The notes beneath the pieces are model-generated. The model saw only the letters and a program-made list of their open reading frames with translations. It was not told the origin of the DNA and searched no databases. A DNA stretch of 64,000 nt. Source: Dipteronia dyeriana. Taxonomy: Eukaryota; Streptophyta; Magnoliopsida; Sapindales; Sapindaceae. Location of the stretch: positions 84,139,652 to 84,203,651 of the forward strand of contig CM065299.1 of the NCBI GenBank assembly GCA_032871835.1, in the 5' to 3' direction. Both the position numbers and the translations under genes were made by a program. Below are positions 23,095-36,250 of the stretch, one piece after another; within the stretch, counting starts at the first letter, position 1, and the number at the start of each line of letters is the position of its first letter.

Positions 23095-24510
23095 CACTAG
23101 TTATCCTTTAGCCACATACGGTCCTCAAAATACACTATTTGAATGAAAATTTATAACATTGGTTGACCTCAAGTCACACCATTCTTGGTCACTAACCCTT
23201 TCACTCTACCCAACGAAGCACTACCTTGTGCACTAAACCACTTAGTCACAAATCTTAACAATCAATGAAGAGATTAAGCAACCTATGTTAATATGTAAAA
23301 ATACTCCAACATACAATTAATGATAGGCTACACTAAATGCTTATATAGGAATATCAAGATGGTAACAAACAATCAATCCTAGATATCAATATCTAAATGC
23401 AAAAACAAGTAGATTTAGCTAGAGGGTAAAATGGTCCCAAATGCCATCTATCAATCAATAAGAAAACTAAACCAACAAGCAAATCCACAAACATATTCTA
23501 AACATGCTTAATCAAAAGATCATACAATTAATCAACAAAATAATTGCCAACCCTAGGCAAGAATGAAAACAAAAAAGATATGAGCTCTAGGACATGTTCA
23601 ACTTACCAACATATGAAAGCATGAAGACCCATGACAAAATGATGCATGAAGGATGCTAGATGCATGAAGGATGCTAGATGCATATAGGGTTTGTGTTTGG
23701 TTGAGTAAAAATCAAGTCTTATAGCTCCTCTCTCTCTCTCTCTTATAGTCAATTAATCTCACTAAAAATATGATTTTCAGAGCTCTTAGAGGAATTGGGG
23801 AAGAAAAAGATGTATTTATATAGGGAAAACACAAGCTACTGGTGAAAAGACAAAATTGCCCTTAATTGGCCATTCGGCGGTTAGTAAAACCGTTGTTCCA
23901 ACCACCGTTTGATCACAGCGTATTAGGTGTGATTCGGCGGTCACATTTAGCAGGTAGGCAGGCCACTGATTCAACCATAGAATATGTACAGAATCACCAG
24001 GTATGATTCAGCAGTCATAACGGTGATTAGCCAATCCATCGATTCAACTACAGAATGAAGACAATCTCTTTCTTCAAACAGCGGTCCCATTCAGAGGTCA
24101 GCCTGACCACCGATTCCCAACAGGGGGGAATCTTCACCAGTTGATCAACGCACTAAAACAAAGCACTTCATCGTGTAAGCAAGGACATATTTGATCAACA
24201 AACGGAACAAGAACTTCATAGAACATAACCACACTTAGAACTAACACCAAGGTGCATGTCTGAGATGTGTAAAAAAGAACACATATAAAAGAATGAAACA
24301 CAAATGCAAGATATATAAGGCATGCATGAGAGTGTATGTGTGCAACTAGCATCTTCAAATAAGGCTACGCAAGTGATATTGAAGTACTCTTGAGCTTGGG
24401 GATGCCATTGAAGCTTGATCAAGAACAATGATGACTAATCTACCTTTACAAGAAAATTTCCAATGTGGTTTTTCTAGGGAATGAGCCAATCAAAATATAA
24501 AGAACTTACA
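23095..24510 (-). repeat. Minus-strand LTR fragment of the same family, 3' truncated
   Basis: Read on the minus strand it starts TGTAAGTTCTTTATATTTTG at 24510. It shows the family order: CA-rich part, variable insert (about 23870-24125, with CATTCGGCGGT-like phrases), TATA-like TATATAAATACATC (about 23820), GTAAGT at 23606, then the conserved block to about 23105, where similarity stops. No internal region or partner LTR is seen. Open frames at 24134-24428 are chance frames within it. Confidence 0.75.
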
Positions 24511-24608
24511 AAAGCAACTCGAGATTTTATTGGTGCTTGTAAAAAAAGGATTTTATTGGTGGACTCTATAAAAATTCTCTTTTTATTAATATAAAGCAAC
24601 CATAATTA

Positions 24609-25429
24609 GGTGTCATATTGCACCCATAAAACTTATTAGTACACCCATGTTTTATTAATAAATTTAATTACTGAAATATCTCAATAGAAATTTACCTATA
24701 AGGAAAAATTACTTTAATTAAAAATAAATCAAATACTATATATACACATTAATTATACCAATATCTTCAACTATATTTCTTTATTAAAAAAACTTACCTT
24801 TCTAAAGAAAAAAAAATTGATGAACCCTAACATAAGATAAACTCTAATTTTTATGATTAGTAATGTTAGACGTGCCAATTTTGTTCCTAAATTCTATCCT
24901 AAATGATGTGACATGTGAGATATCAGTGCCTTATGAATCATGAGATTATGTGGTGGTTGATGTATTGCTGACACCTCACGTGTCATATCATTTGGAACAT
25001 AATTTGGAAAAAACAATTGGGACATCTAGCATGACTCTTTTACGTTAAACCCTAATTAAACTGTAATTTTATTTTAAGTGTCAAACTTTCTCATCATTAC
25101 ATGATTAATTTCTTGACCCCATATACGGTTCGACATATTCCATTTTATAAGGCTCCTACATTCTAGATATTTCCAAAAATAAATTGAAACATCATTAAAA
25201 GATGATTTGATTTTAAAATAATATGACTTTTTTTATAAATTGTGTGTGATAATAATTTAAAGTTTTTATAAATAATATGTATTAAAATGAATACAGTTAT
25301 TTCAATGAGGGTACTATTAGCATTAGGATGAGTGCTTATAGTAATATTTATTTTTAAAATTTTAGACATGGGTGTACGTATAAAAATGGGTGTGGCAATA
25401 AGTTTTATGGGTATCAATATCCGCATCCA
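24609..25429. mobile_element. Non-autonomous terminal-inverted-repeat element (about 0.8 kb)
   Basis: The left end contains ATATTGCACCCATAAAACTT and TACACCCATG. The right end, reverse-complemented, contains ATATTGATACCCATAAAACTT and ACACCCAT. Arms are about 45 bp with moderate identity. The interior is AT-rich and non-coding. Imperfect copies of TTATTGGTGGACTCTATA flank it at about 24553 and 25440 as direct repeats, longer than a normal TSD. The superfamily is undetermined. Confidence 0.6.
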
Positions 25430-25581
25430 CTATAAATTCTTATTGGTGGGACTATAGAGAACGAAAACAAATTGTGAGAAATATTTTTATCTTGTTTGCA
25501 ACACACCTCTCTTCCGGTGCCTTTAAAGTGAAAAATTAACTTTCACGTTTTTATTTTTTTATTTTTTGAAATGTCTACTGA

Positions 25582-26147
25582 TAGAGATGGCAATGGGGCG
25601 GGTTCGGGGTAGGGTGACTCTTTCCGTACCCCACCCCATTTATTTTTTGAAAATTCATCATCTTATAAAACCCCACGATATATGGAGTGGGGCGGGTACG
25701 CTTTCCTCATCCCACCCAATTTAACCCATTTAACCCGTTTAAAAAAATTATTTATTAACATCTTGTCAAAAAAAAAAATATTTATTAAAATAATAAGTAT
25801 ATAAACTAACGAATATGATTTAATATATAAAGTAATTATAAAAAACAAATTGAAAATCATCGCAAAATCATAAATCTTAAAACTAAAAAAAATAAATTCA
25901 ATCATTTTAAAACATAAATATTTAACTAAATAATAAAAAAAAATAAGTATTATATTTTAAGCGAAACAGGGCGGGGCGAGGAGGGATGAGTCAAGGATTA
26001 TAAAACCTATCCCCGCCCCTTACCCATTGCGGGCTTTACTATACATCCTCATCCCCGCCCCATTCCCACCAAATTGAAACCCGTGTCCACCACATAATTG
26101 CGGGTCCCCGTGAGGCCATGTCCCCACAGGTTATTTTGCCATCCCTA
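25582..26147. mobile_element. hAT-type MITE with TAGRGATGGCAA ends
   Basis: The left end is TAGAGATGGCAA; the right end reverse-complemented is TAGGGATGGCAAAATAACC. The ends are followed inward by G/C-rich blocks (GGGGCGGGTTCGGGG and CCCCGCCCC runs) around an AT-rich centre with no gene. This is a common plant hAT-derived MITE pattern. The 8-bp flanks (tctactga and tgtatcaa) match poorly. Part of the right end (CCCCACAGGTTATTTTGC) is repeated just outside at 26160-26179. Confidence 0.7.
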
Positions 26148-27050
26148 TGTATCAAACATGTCCCCACGGGTTATTTTGCAAACGATACCGAACACCCTAC
26201 AATTTTTCCAAATCTTCCGGTTAAATTCATATTTTTCCAATCAATTTTTTGTTTTGATAAGGTTGGTAACGAGAAATCGGGGCTTACTATGGTACGAGCC
26301 ATAGCCTTATGTTGTACCGTACAACATACAAATAAATGGATTTTTAAAAAAAAAGTAGATTTTAATTATTGTTAACCTATTACACCGATTACCACCCAAA
26401 TAAACAAAAGAAACAAATCCTTCTCTTCTCATTAGTTGCTCCAGTTATTTTTTACACGATTAGTATCTCATCCATCTTCCTATTCAGCATCTCCATTTCT
26501 TTCGCATCTCCAACTCTTTCATTATCGTTGTCGACGTCTCCTCTCCATTGTCTTGGTGGCTCTATCGAGACCTCTTCTCCAGGTGAGTTATTCTCGGTCT
26601 TGCCACCTCTTGTCAAACGTTTGTAGCATCTGAATCATTTAAAATCGGTTTGATGGTTCAAGTCGGTTCGGACTTTGAAGATTAGGGTTTTGTATGATGT
26701 GTATATTTAGATTTGTGATTGTAAAGTTTGGGTATATTTGTCAAGATAAGATTAGGGTTTATTAATTGCCTCTCTAATAATTTCCCTCTCTATGATGACC
26801 TCAACGAGTTTAAACAATTTTGGTTTGGGTGTGATATAAACAGTTTGTTTAAAGTGTAGAAAACGTGTATTGAAATTTTGTTCCTAGAATTTGATATAAA
26901 CATGTGGCTGTAGAATGTATATAAATATTTCAGGATTTGATGTTTTATTGATATATATATATATACACATATAAGATGGAATTAGAATTGAAATAAATAT
27001 ATATGGTTGGGTATAAATACGGTGGTGGATTTGTAAATGCTTAGATTCCA

Positions 27051-27114
<64 letters not shown>

Positions 27115-27608
27115 ATTTGTAAAAATTTGAAATTAGAGTTAGGGTTATAAGTTGAATAGGGTTTATAGGTAGGAATTTGGGTTTGATGTTAGGGTTGTTT
27201 ATAGTTATAAAGCATATAATTTGAAATATGAATTCAACAGAAGTTGTTTATATTTTTTGTTGATATAAGTTGGACTATACTAGAATTGACAACATGAGCT
27301 TTGTTCGATGGTAAGGAATTTACAACCACATCTATAAATACGTTGAATAGATTCCTAGAAATTGGAAGTTCAAGGTTATTTATCTAAGGTTAATTGTATA
27401 TTTTTATGTATTTTAGCTAAATCGATACGCAGAAGTGGATTTGTAATTACCACAACTATTATGAAACTATTGTTTTTTGCAGATATAGGTTATTTCGGTG
27501 GCAGTGTTAGAGGTGTGCTTCCAAACAACTGTTGTGATAAGGTACTGTTCCTAGCTGTTTGTAATTATTGTGTTATTATTGTTTCTAGGTTAAGGAGTTA
27601 TTGTAGTT
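26148..27608. other. Unassigned stretch; (AT)n microsatellites; host site of the solo LTR
   Basis: Pyrimidine-rich sequence with TCTCC and CTTCTC motifs (26400-26580) and a splice-donor-like CAGGTGAGTT (26580) resembles a transcribed leader with an intron. It could be the 5' end of the gene decayed at 31683-36250, but no coding frame supports this. An (AT)n run covers about 27053-27111. The solo LTR at 27614 interrupts this sequence. Confidence 0.4.
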
Positions 27609-27613
27609 AGGTT

Positions 27614-29850
27614 TGTAAGGACCTCAATTTTATGATTGGCTTATTTCATGACAAACTACACCACATTGAGGATGATTGTGTAATGGGTAGCTTAGGATCT
27701 CATTGGCAAGCTTCCGAGCATTTCCATGACTTCAAGAGCAAAAGGTATATTCTCTTGACTTTTTCTCTTGAAGAGTTTAGGTGCGCACACACACCTCATG
27801 CATGCTTTGTTGATCTAGCATTTGTGTTGATATTGTTTATATGTGTACATCATTTCACAATCACACTTGCACTTCATTTATAGATTTAAGTGTGGTATTG
27901 TGTTGTGTTCACGCCTGAACAATGGTGTGCTTGTTTTAGCGCGTTGAGTGATCATAAGAGAAGGTCTCATTCTTCTCTTGGTTTGGTTATATGGAGTAAG
28001 GTGTCTAGTTTCAGAACAGTGTATTTCAATGATTTAAATGTTTTTCAAAACTGACATTTGTATGGTCTTGTGACCATATCTTTTTATTCAATGATTCAAA
28101 ATGACTTTTGAAATTTTTATACAAACTATACACCCATACCTTTCCAACGGTATATTATTTGTAATATTTCATGACCGTTTGGATTGGTTTTAAAATATCC
28201 AAAGTGACCATAAAAACAGGGCATCTATGTTGCTATCCATTTTTGACCTTTGGTCACTCAAATGACCATAACTTTATCTACAGATGTTCAAATCTTGTTT
28301 TATAAATTGGAGTAGAATTTAGACTTCCATACATTTCCAACAGTATACTATACGAAAGGTTTGGATGTCGTTTGGTCATATTTTGGGTCGCTTAAATCTC
28401 GAGCTATTGCGATGTCGTGGCTGTGCCGGCCCACGAGCGCACCTCACCAGCGCCCCTGGACAGTATGTGTGCGCTAGTGTAGCGCTTGTTGACCAGTGCA
28501 GCTCACCAGTGTACCGAGAAAAGTTTGGACATTTTTCAAAACGATGTAGTTTTGTTCTAGGGCTCATATTTATATGTTATCTTCTTCAACACTCATTTTT
28601 CAGAGCTTCCAAACCATGTTTTTAGTGTGAAAAAGTATTTTCTTTGAGAGAGAAGCTCCAAGCATGGTTCCTTAACTCTCCAAACCCAAAACCCATGCAT
28701 CAATTACATTAATCACACATGGGTCTTCATCAATCTTGACTTGGTAAGTAAAAACAAACATCTCATCTTCATTTATTGTTCTTATTGTTCAAGAATTTAT
28801 TTTTATTCATATGATTTGTTAACATCTTGTGTTGAATGCATTTATTGATGAGTTATAACATGATTGGGTTTTTTTGTTGATAGCTAGCATTTAGGACATA
28901 TTTGCCCTCTAGCTAATTAGTTCACATTAATTGCATTTTGATGATTGTATTAATGATCATGCCATGCTTAATGACAACATATGTTGAAGTGGCTTTGTTT
29001 AATAACTAGATTGTAATATTGCATATTCATATCTAGTTAAGTTTTTATGTATTTTATTTAGACATTATTGCTTATGCCTCATTAATTGCATTTTTTGATT
29101 GCAAAATTGCCCTTGATTGTTTGTTGTTGACAACTTGTGTTGGTTAAACTTTTATTGACAATTAGGTTGTTAGATTTTATCTACACATCTAATGAAGTCC
29201 TTTTTATGGGCATGTAGGCATTGTTTGATAACTAGGATGTTTAATTTCATTATCTCTATCTAATTAAGCATTTTGTGTTTGGTCTTTCACATAATTGCAT
29301 TTGAGAATAGTGACATATATACACTTAGACCATATACTCTTCATTGAGTCAAAGTCTTGTGGCTTCGGTGTGAAGTTGGGTTGGTAAGCAATTGGTCGGG
29401 TAACCACTGTATAAGGCCCGAGGGGTAGAATAGGAGGTGCTCACGCCAAGAGTAGTAGATCAGGGGATATCACTAGGGACTGAACCAAGAGTGGTGAGTG
29501 GTAGTGGCTATAGCCTGAGGTTGTCGAGAGTGAGAGTCCGAGTAACACTTGAGGGTGTAATATTTTACTCATATAGTGGATTTCTGTGATCGAGTGTGGC
29601 GCACTTAACAACCCGTGGTTTTTCCCATTTGGAGGGTTTCCACGTATACATGTTGTGTTATTTATATTTCCGCACCTTACACTTGATGTTGTATGTTTGT
29701 TTTATTGGGTGAATTTTGAATATTGACTAATCAAGAAAAATTGGTAATTGACTTGATTAAAACCTATTCCCCACCCCCCCCCCCCCCCCCCCCACCCCCA
29801 CCCCCCCACCCCCTCTAGGTATAGACACACACTTTCTTAGGGAATTTTCA
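27614..29850 (+). repeat. Complete solo LTR (2.24 kb) with TSD
   Basis: A perfect AGGTT duplication flanks it at 27609-27613 and 29851-29855. It starts TGTAAGGACCTC and ends GGAATTTTCA. It contains a GC-rich variable insert (about 28420-28515), a TATA-like CATATTTATATG (about 28565), GTAAGT at 28744 and an expanded C-rich tract (29769-29813). No primer-binding site follows, as expected for a solo LTR formed by recombination between two LTRs. It gives the best full-length LTR consensus in the window. Confidence 0.92.
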
Positions 29851-29855
29851 AGGTT

Positions 29856-30537
29856 TTTGTGTTCTGAATTTATTTATGCCCAATGGTGGAGTAGGATCTG
29901 GCTTATTCTGTAATGGACCAACTAGTATGTTGTGACATTGGGTTACGGTGCAACTATAGATATTTGGTCATTAGAATATATTGCTTTGTTAGCAATCTTT
30001 TTTAATTTGTCAACAATGTTCAGAATAAATTATGCTAGCAGCTTTAATTAAGTAAATAGAAACTTATTTAACATTGTATATCCACAATTGGTAAATGGTT
30101 TATTGGATATGCTATATAGGCCACAGTTATTATAAATTCTATAAGCAACACACATGTTACAGTGTTAATATGGTAGAGAGTACCAATTGCATTAGTAATA
30201 AAACTTGTCATATATGGTGGAAAAGGCAGAAAGTAGGAGTTATGTTGGCAACCCAAACGGTTGGTACAATAGTTATATGCAGTTCACTTAATCATAAAAC
30301 TTTCTATCAATCACCTTTGACATTAAGATAATTCCCATAGATGCCAAATAATCTTCTAATGCAATATGTTATTGTTTTATTATGCTTCAAAACCTTGCAA
30401 AATTAATAAAGTGGTACAGTTTACATCTTCAGTTATGAAGTTACGATGGTTTGAGTGTTTGCACGAATATTAAGTTGTCTGATGAAGCTATTTTATTAAA
30501 TTTAATTATGTTTTCTTTTTCACAAAGTTTATAGTCT
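29856..30537. other. Unassigned AT-rich stretch
   Basis: No gene, repeat or terminal structure could be supported. It is the continuation of the sequence interrupted by the solo LTR. Confidence 0.5.
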
Positions 30538-31145
30538 AGAATACCGAGATTTACTCATACCGGGATGGTGCCGATAGAGTACAGTTGTGAGTCAACGCCG
30601 TTTACTGAGTGTCTAATTGTTTCGCTTATGCTATTCATTCATCTTAATATATTGTCATGTACATTATTCCCTATATATTGTCTCCGCATTTTAAAAGTTG
30701 TTTGATTCTTAAGTTATGTTATTGTTGTATATTCTATAAGAGTCATACAGTATATCGGCTGGAATACTCAGATTTACTCATACCCAGAATTGTACCAGTA
30801 GAGTACACATGTGAGACAACGTCACATACTGTCTATCTATTTGTTTGTTTTATTCTTTTCAGTATCTTAGAAATGTTGTCCTGTACATTCTACTTTATAT
30901 TTTAGAGTTATCTCTTGGTAGCCGCATTTTGTAAGTGGGTATATTCTTTATTGGTGACAAAGTGATGAATACTCTGACTTACTTATACCCGAAATGAAAC
31001 CGGTAGAGTGTAGTTGTGAGACAACGCCACGTTCTAAATTAATCTTTCTTCTTTTTATGCTTTTCAATTTTTTAGATTTGTTGTCCTGTATATTTTACTG
31101 TAGACCTATATTATAGCTACCTCTTGGTACCTGCATTTTGGATGT
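30538..31145. repeat. Three diverged tandem copies of a 205-223 bp unit
   Basis: Copies begin at about 30540, 30763 and 30968 with AATAC(C/T)C.GA.TTACTCATACC. This is followed by GTAGAGT.CA..TGTGAG.CAACG, a T-rich stretch, TTGTCCTGTA.ATT and a CCGCATTTT-like end. Divergence between copies is considerable, so the duplication is old. It lies upstream of the Ulp1-like remnant and may be its leader or promoter region. Confidence 0.8.
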
Positions 31146-31682
31146 AATGCATATTAGGATGTGGGTATTTGAGTTTAAGCAGATAAAGGGACCTAGACCG
31201 TGGTGAAAAGTCAAGATAGTGGGATAGAAGAAGAAGAACCTTTGATCCCAGGTACTTTTCATTACATCACACAGCATAATATTAAAAGTTTGAGTCCTAC
31301 TATGTTTTGCATGATATGAAGCATAACTGCATATAATTTCGTTGAAGAATGCATTATATATAATCCAGCATGAACTGTATATATTAATCAATTTATATAT
31401 AAATTCAATTGTCTCTTACATATCTGTTTCATTCAACATTTTTGACTGTAGGGACTGAAAATGGTTATAAAAAGGAAACCATAACAGAACAATGGTGGGG
31501 CTCATAAAACAACGACCACGACCACCATATCAAAATCAAAGATTGGGAACATAGGATGGATTATATATTTGTAAGTATTAATTATTATATGGAGCACTTT
31601 TGTGTTGTATCTACTTATTTTGGGCATGTAAACTAAACAACATGTTTTTATTTTAGCAGTAAATTGGAATGCAAAAAGAAAG

Positions 31683-34600
31683 ATGCTAATGGAACGACAA
31701 AGGTTAGATTATTTTGCAACAAGTAAAACACTTTGTTTCCATTTTAATATGATGACCATCATTCAAATAATCGGTGATGTTATGTTTATGCAGTCACAGA
31801 TTGAAATTAGAAATACATGGCGTTTGTTACAACTAGAAGAGAAGATCCAATATGGTTTACATCATGCCGTTGACATCAAGGGCCAAAATGTGACAACTGA
31901 GGAATCTCAGCACCGTGACATTCCCGACAAGTCCAACTTGCCTCCACTAGATGAAGAAATATCAGGCACAGATTTAATGCTAGGCCTTAAAGAAACCATA
32001 GCCATAAGGTGTACTCACTCCCGGTGGACCTAGATTGCGAAGAACCTTTCCAAAGAGCAGAAAGTGGTTGTTCGGGCATTGGGCTTAGGAAACTTGCTCT
32101 CCCTTAATTGTGGATGTTTACGCCTTAGGATCTGTTGGTGGCTTGTTGATAACTTTGACATAACAACTTGTTCAATTCATATCCACTACCAGAGAGAGGT
32201 TTGCAATGAACTATAATCTGTTTGGTCGAGTTTTAGGGATTTTCAATCAAGGAGATCAGATCTGTATATCCGGAGATGTCCCTAACAAAGTCTTTTGGGA
32301 ATCAAAGATTCCCATTACATCTCATGGCATCTATTGGAAAGACATAGAACATTGGATGGAAGAGATGACAACGGTTGATGATGAATTCAAAGTGGCATTG
32401 TGTGTTGTTTCTTCAAATAACCAAAATAATATTGTAAGAGATATTAAGATTTTAGTCCCTCTAGTTTGCGTTTATCTGAGTTTAGTCCACTAGTTTTTTA
32501 AATTACTAACTTTAGTCCTTCCATTATATTTCGTGAAAAGAAACGGATTGTCATCGTCAGGAAGTGAAATGACTGAAATACCCTTTGATGGTTTCTGATA
32601 AAAGGTAATATGGTAATTTTATATTTAGTTAAATAAAAAACAAAAAATAAATTAAATTTAAATTTAAAATATATAAAAAACTAAATAAAATTATTATTAT
32701 TATTATTATTTAAATTTAAAAACAAAAATAAAAATTTAAAAAGAATTTAAAAACAAAAAAAAATAAAAAAATCTGGATCGCCTCCAACTATCCAACACCA
32801 TCTCAAACATATTCATTAACTTTTCCAGAAATGTTCTTCAGCTCATTTCCAGTAAATTGAACAAAACCATAACCATCAATTACTTCATCTTCGTTATTTT
32901 TTTTAGTAAAACAAGATCTAGATTTTTTTTTTAACAATTTCTATTAACACAATCACATCCACCAAAAATCTTCACTATTTTTACATGAACACAAAATCAC
33001 AAATCGAATTCAATGAAACCCAGAACCTTAACATAAGAACTCACAAGAACACAAAATCAGTTCAATTAAACCCAGAACCCCAACACAACAGACAACAACC
33101 CACAACAACTCGAATTTCAATCAATGAAACCCAGAACCCCCAACTTCAACTTCTTCTTAAAATTCAAACTTCATCTTCTCTCTCTCTATCTCTGCAAATT
33201 CTTCATCTTCTCTCTCTCATTTTCTCTCTTAAACCGAGATCGTATCAAACCAAAACCACCCCTGATCTGATCTCATCAAACCAAAACCACCCTAGAAAAA
33301 AGAAGAAAAGGAAGAAGAGAGAGAGAGCGGGGTCATCGTCTCCACCGCCACTTCTGGTCATCATCTCCTCTTTGTTGCTGCTCCTGTCGGTTTTGTTTTG
33401 ATTGGAGTTGGGTTTGTGTTTGGATTTGGGTTTGGGTGGTTAATTGGATTTGAACATTAGGGTTTGGTGATTGGAGATGGGATGATGGTGTGATGATCGA
33501 TGATGGGATGATGGTGTGATGATCGATGTGGTAGGAACCAATGGAAGCTTTGTTGGAGATGGTCCAAAATTCACTATGGAACGGTATGGGGTTGAAGAAG
33601 ATGAACGGAAGGAGATGAAAAAGAGAGAGATGGTGATACTGGATATATATAGAGAAGAAAACCAAGATTAGGGTTTTTAGTTTTTTTTTTTAATTTACTT
33701 AAATAAACTAATTTAATTAAAAAAAATAATTAGTGAAATTCACAATTTTACCCTTCTTTCAGAAAAGCTTCCAGAAGCAACAATCGAATTTCCCATAATG
33801 CCCCTTTGACATAACAGAAGTCAACGAAAAACAAACGAAATTGGATGGAAAGGACTGGATTATGTATTGTCAGAGAACTGCTGGACTAAATTAAGTAAAT
33901 TCAAAAACTAATGGATTAAATCCAGATAAACCCAAACAGTAGTGACTAAAATCATAATAACCCTATTTTTTATTAGTACTATCTTTTACTACGAAATATG
34001 ACAGTAGAATATAATATTAAACTTATTCATAACCTTGTTTCTTGGATGTAGTTGTTTTACTTACACGTATTACGATGGGAGCTTCCCCTGGTGGAAAAAG
34101 CACTATTACCTGTCATTTGTTGGTCAAACGTGAAGATCAAGAAATGCTTAATATGGTTGCACAACGAAGGTGGTGTTGGAAGTAACCAGGTGAATATTCT
34201 GTAATTTACAACCAACCATCATCATCAGGATGTAAATATGATATTGTTTCACATGGACGTACCGGTCATGCAAATGAAGATCCTGGTACAAGTAATAATA
34301 GGCACATTAAAGGTATTGATGATGTGCTATGGGTGTTGAAAGAAATGCAGGCTACATTGATGAGTGAACTTAGTGAGATCCGAACGAAGGTTGACACTTT
34401 ATATGCCAAATTCAGTTCAAGGGAGACAACAAGCTCGATACTTAGTTGCATAATACACTTGGCCAAAAAAATCCCATACAAGACATAGATCAAAATCCTC
34501 CTCCCCGTTATCCACCCCCACCCCCATCGTAACCTTTTTCTACTCATAAAAAATAGCATCCAACCGTTGAGCTTTCTTCAAATAACACCCAAACATTGTC

Positions 34601-36250
34601 TGAACATGAGCAGGCCATTTCCAAATCCACCCCTAGTTGGATGAATGCACCTAGTGACCCACCATTAGAAGATGGGAACTAACCTTATCCTAATGATGTA
34701 CCTCCAGTCCTTATCGTTCCTTCATTATTATATAAGGCTAGATCATGTTTCTTCAATATATTCTCTCCGTCTATATTCCCAAAAATACAGTTTCTTTGAC
34801 TTGTGGTAATAAACAAAAATTCCATTTTACTACATATCGGTTTTAGAATAGCCTGAATGATGATACCAACCAATATGTGTCGCAATCTTCTAACAAGAGG
34901 AGATTAATCAATACAAGATCAACCGTAAAATGGAAGCTGAGCCGGTATAAAATTTCATTGTACATTGCAGGACCTGGTAATGTGACCATAAAGTACAAAT
35001 ATGGTCCTTTCCGAATAGACTTTCCACTAAATACATACGATGAACAGTTGATCACGTACATATTTTCAAAGAAACTACCAACATCGTATGCATTGATTGT
35101 GTTTTTTCTGTACTCGTAAATTTACAATGTTGTACAAATTTAGGTTACTTCTATACACTGTACGATCTTTAACATTTTTGAATTCTTGTTCTTTTCATAT
35201 TTACAGTGAGGTTATCATAGATATTGGTCATTTACGTGTAACCAGAAAAAGTTTCAGAACATTAGAACCTTCCAAATTTGTTGACAGTGAGGTGATTTTG
35301 CCAATAACTTCACTCAACGCATACCCCATTACTTTTATACAGTAACAGCTTGTACAGTAGGTTTTTTTGTTGTTCAATTACATTGACTCACTGTTCATGA
35401 CAAATTTTACAGATTATTATTCTTATTCCCAAGTACAATACTATAAATTCAAAGTCCAAATGGTCACAACTTTGACGGTTTCTGCCTACGAACTATATGG
35501 TAAACTTGCACTCATTGTTGAACTCATATGCCATGTTTTTTTTTACTTGTTAACAATTTCACACATATAATCTAAGCTTTTTGTATTTTTCAGACCCAGT
35601 ATATTGTTCTGACTTGTACAAATGGGAATCAATTATCACTGAAAAAATATCTTTCAAGATTAAATAATTAGGGACTCGAACCCACCTCGGAGGAAAGAAG
35701 ATCTGACCAGATTCAACCAAGTTCAAAAATTGGCATGTCCATAACACTTGTTCCTTTACTCCCTACTCATCCATATTTTATGAGTGTAATGAGGATATGC
35801 TATAATGTATTTTTTTTTCCATTCAGATGGAGTCCCTCGACATTTTTCTTAGTGATGACATTCTCATTGCCTTCCCAACTACCTTCTCATTCACATCATT
35901 CAATATCTCATCTACCAAATCACCCAGTCAGCCAAATGGCTTTGATTGTGGCCTTCTAATTTGTATGTACATGGATGACAACTGTCCAACACCGCTTAAA
36001 ATGAAATCAGTATGTTAACTGCTCAATATCTCTCTTACATATCTATTTACTGCACAATTATTGGGTTGACATATCTATGACATTTGTAACTTGTTTTACA
36101 GTTTCAATCCTAATGTCAACGGTTGTTGTTAACTCGTTTCTTAGCCCTCTTCCCGGGTAACAACAATTTCATGTCTTTGAAGAAAAGTGCCCAATACCAC
36201 TATAGCTTATTAATCTCCAACAATGAAGTTTTGCACCCAGTAACCGTGAG
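31683..36250 (+). pseudogene. Transposon-associated Ulp1-like (C48) cysteine peptidase gene with N-terminal DUF1985-like region, multi-exon and decayed
   Basis: Upstream pieces (31683-32493) include LSKEQKVVVRALGLGNLL then C-L and WWLVDNFD, and later [12 protein letters not shown] and [14 protein letters not shown], the pattern of the plant region often found N-terminal to Ulp1 domains in MULEs. At 35200-35290 comes IIDIGHLRVTRKSFRTLEPS. The active-site block SPSQPNGFDCGLLICMYMDD is at about 35916-35975, with catalytic Cys at 35947-35949 and its Gln. Exons are separated by clear acceptors (TTTACAG, TTTTTCAG, CCATTCAG, TTTTACAG). A catalytic His/Asp segment was not recognised, and stops occur within exons. 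Such genes process SUMO-like proteins in their family; here it is probably non-functional and transposon-borne. Confidence 0.65.
32437..33964. mobile_element. 1.53-kb terminal-inverted-repeat element in a likely intron of the Ulp1-like gene
   Basis: The left end reads AGAGATATTAAGATTTTAGT then CCCTCTAGTTTGCGTTTATC. The right end reverse-complemented reads AGGGTTATTATGATTTTAGT then CACTACTGTTTGGGTTTATC. The inverted repeat is about 80 bp at roughly 75-80% identity, and both arms continue with TTTAGTCC and TTAGTTTTT. An (ATT)n run is at about 32690. Open frames inside (32985-33401 plus strand, 33333-33665 minus strand) are pyrimidine or purine repeats without protein character. Its left end follows a splice-donor-like ATTGTAAGAG, so it may sit in an intron. 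No clear target duplication was found. A MULE-type MITE is most likely. Confidence 0.7.

Noticed and set aside
26369..26633. Possible first exon of a host gene with donor CAGGTGAGTT
   Set aside because: Overlapping frames disagree, no downstream exon was found, and the context is repeats; kept only as an unassigned stretch.
28365..28625. Open frames around the GC-rich segment
   Set aside because: They lie within the solo LTR variable insert and occur on both strands.
32985..33665. Open frames rich in Ser/Leu or Gln/Thr
   Set aside because: They come from CT/GA-rich low-complexity sequence inside the inverted-repeat element.
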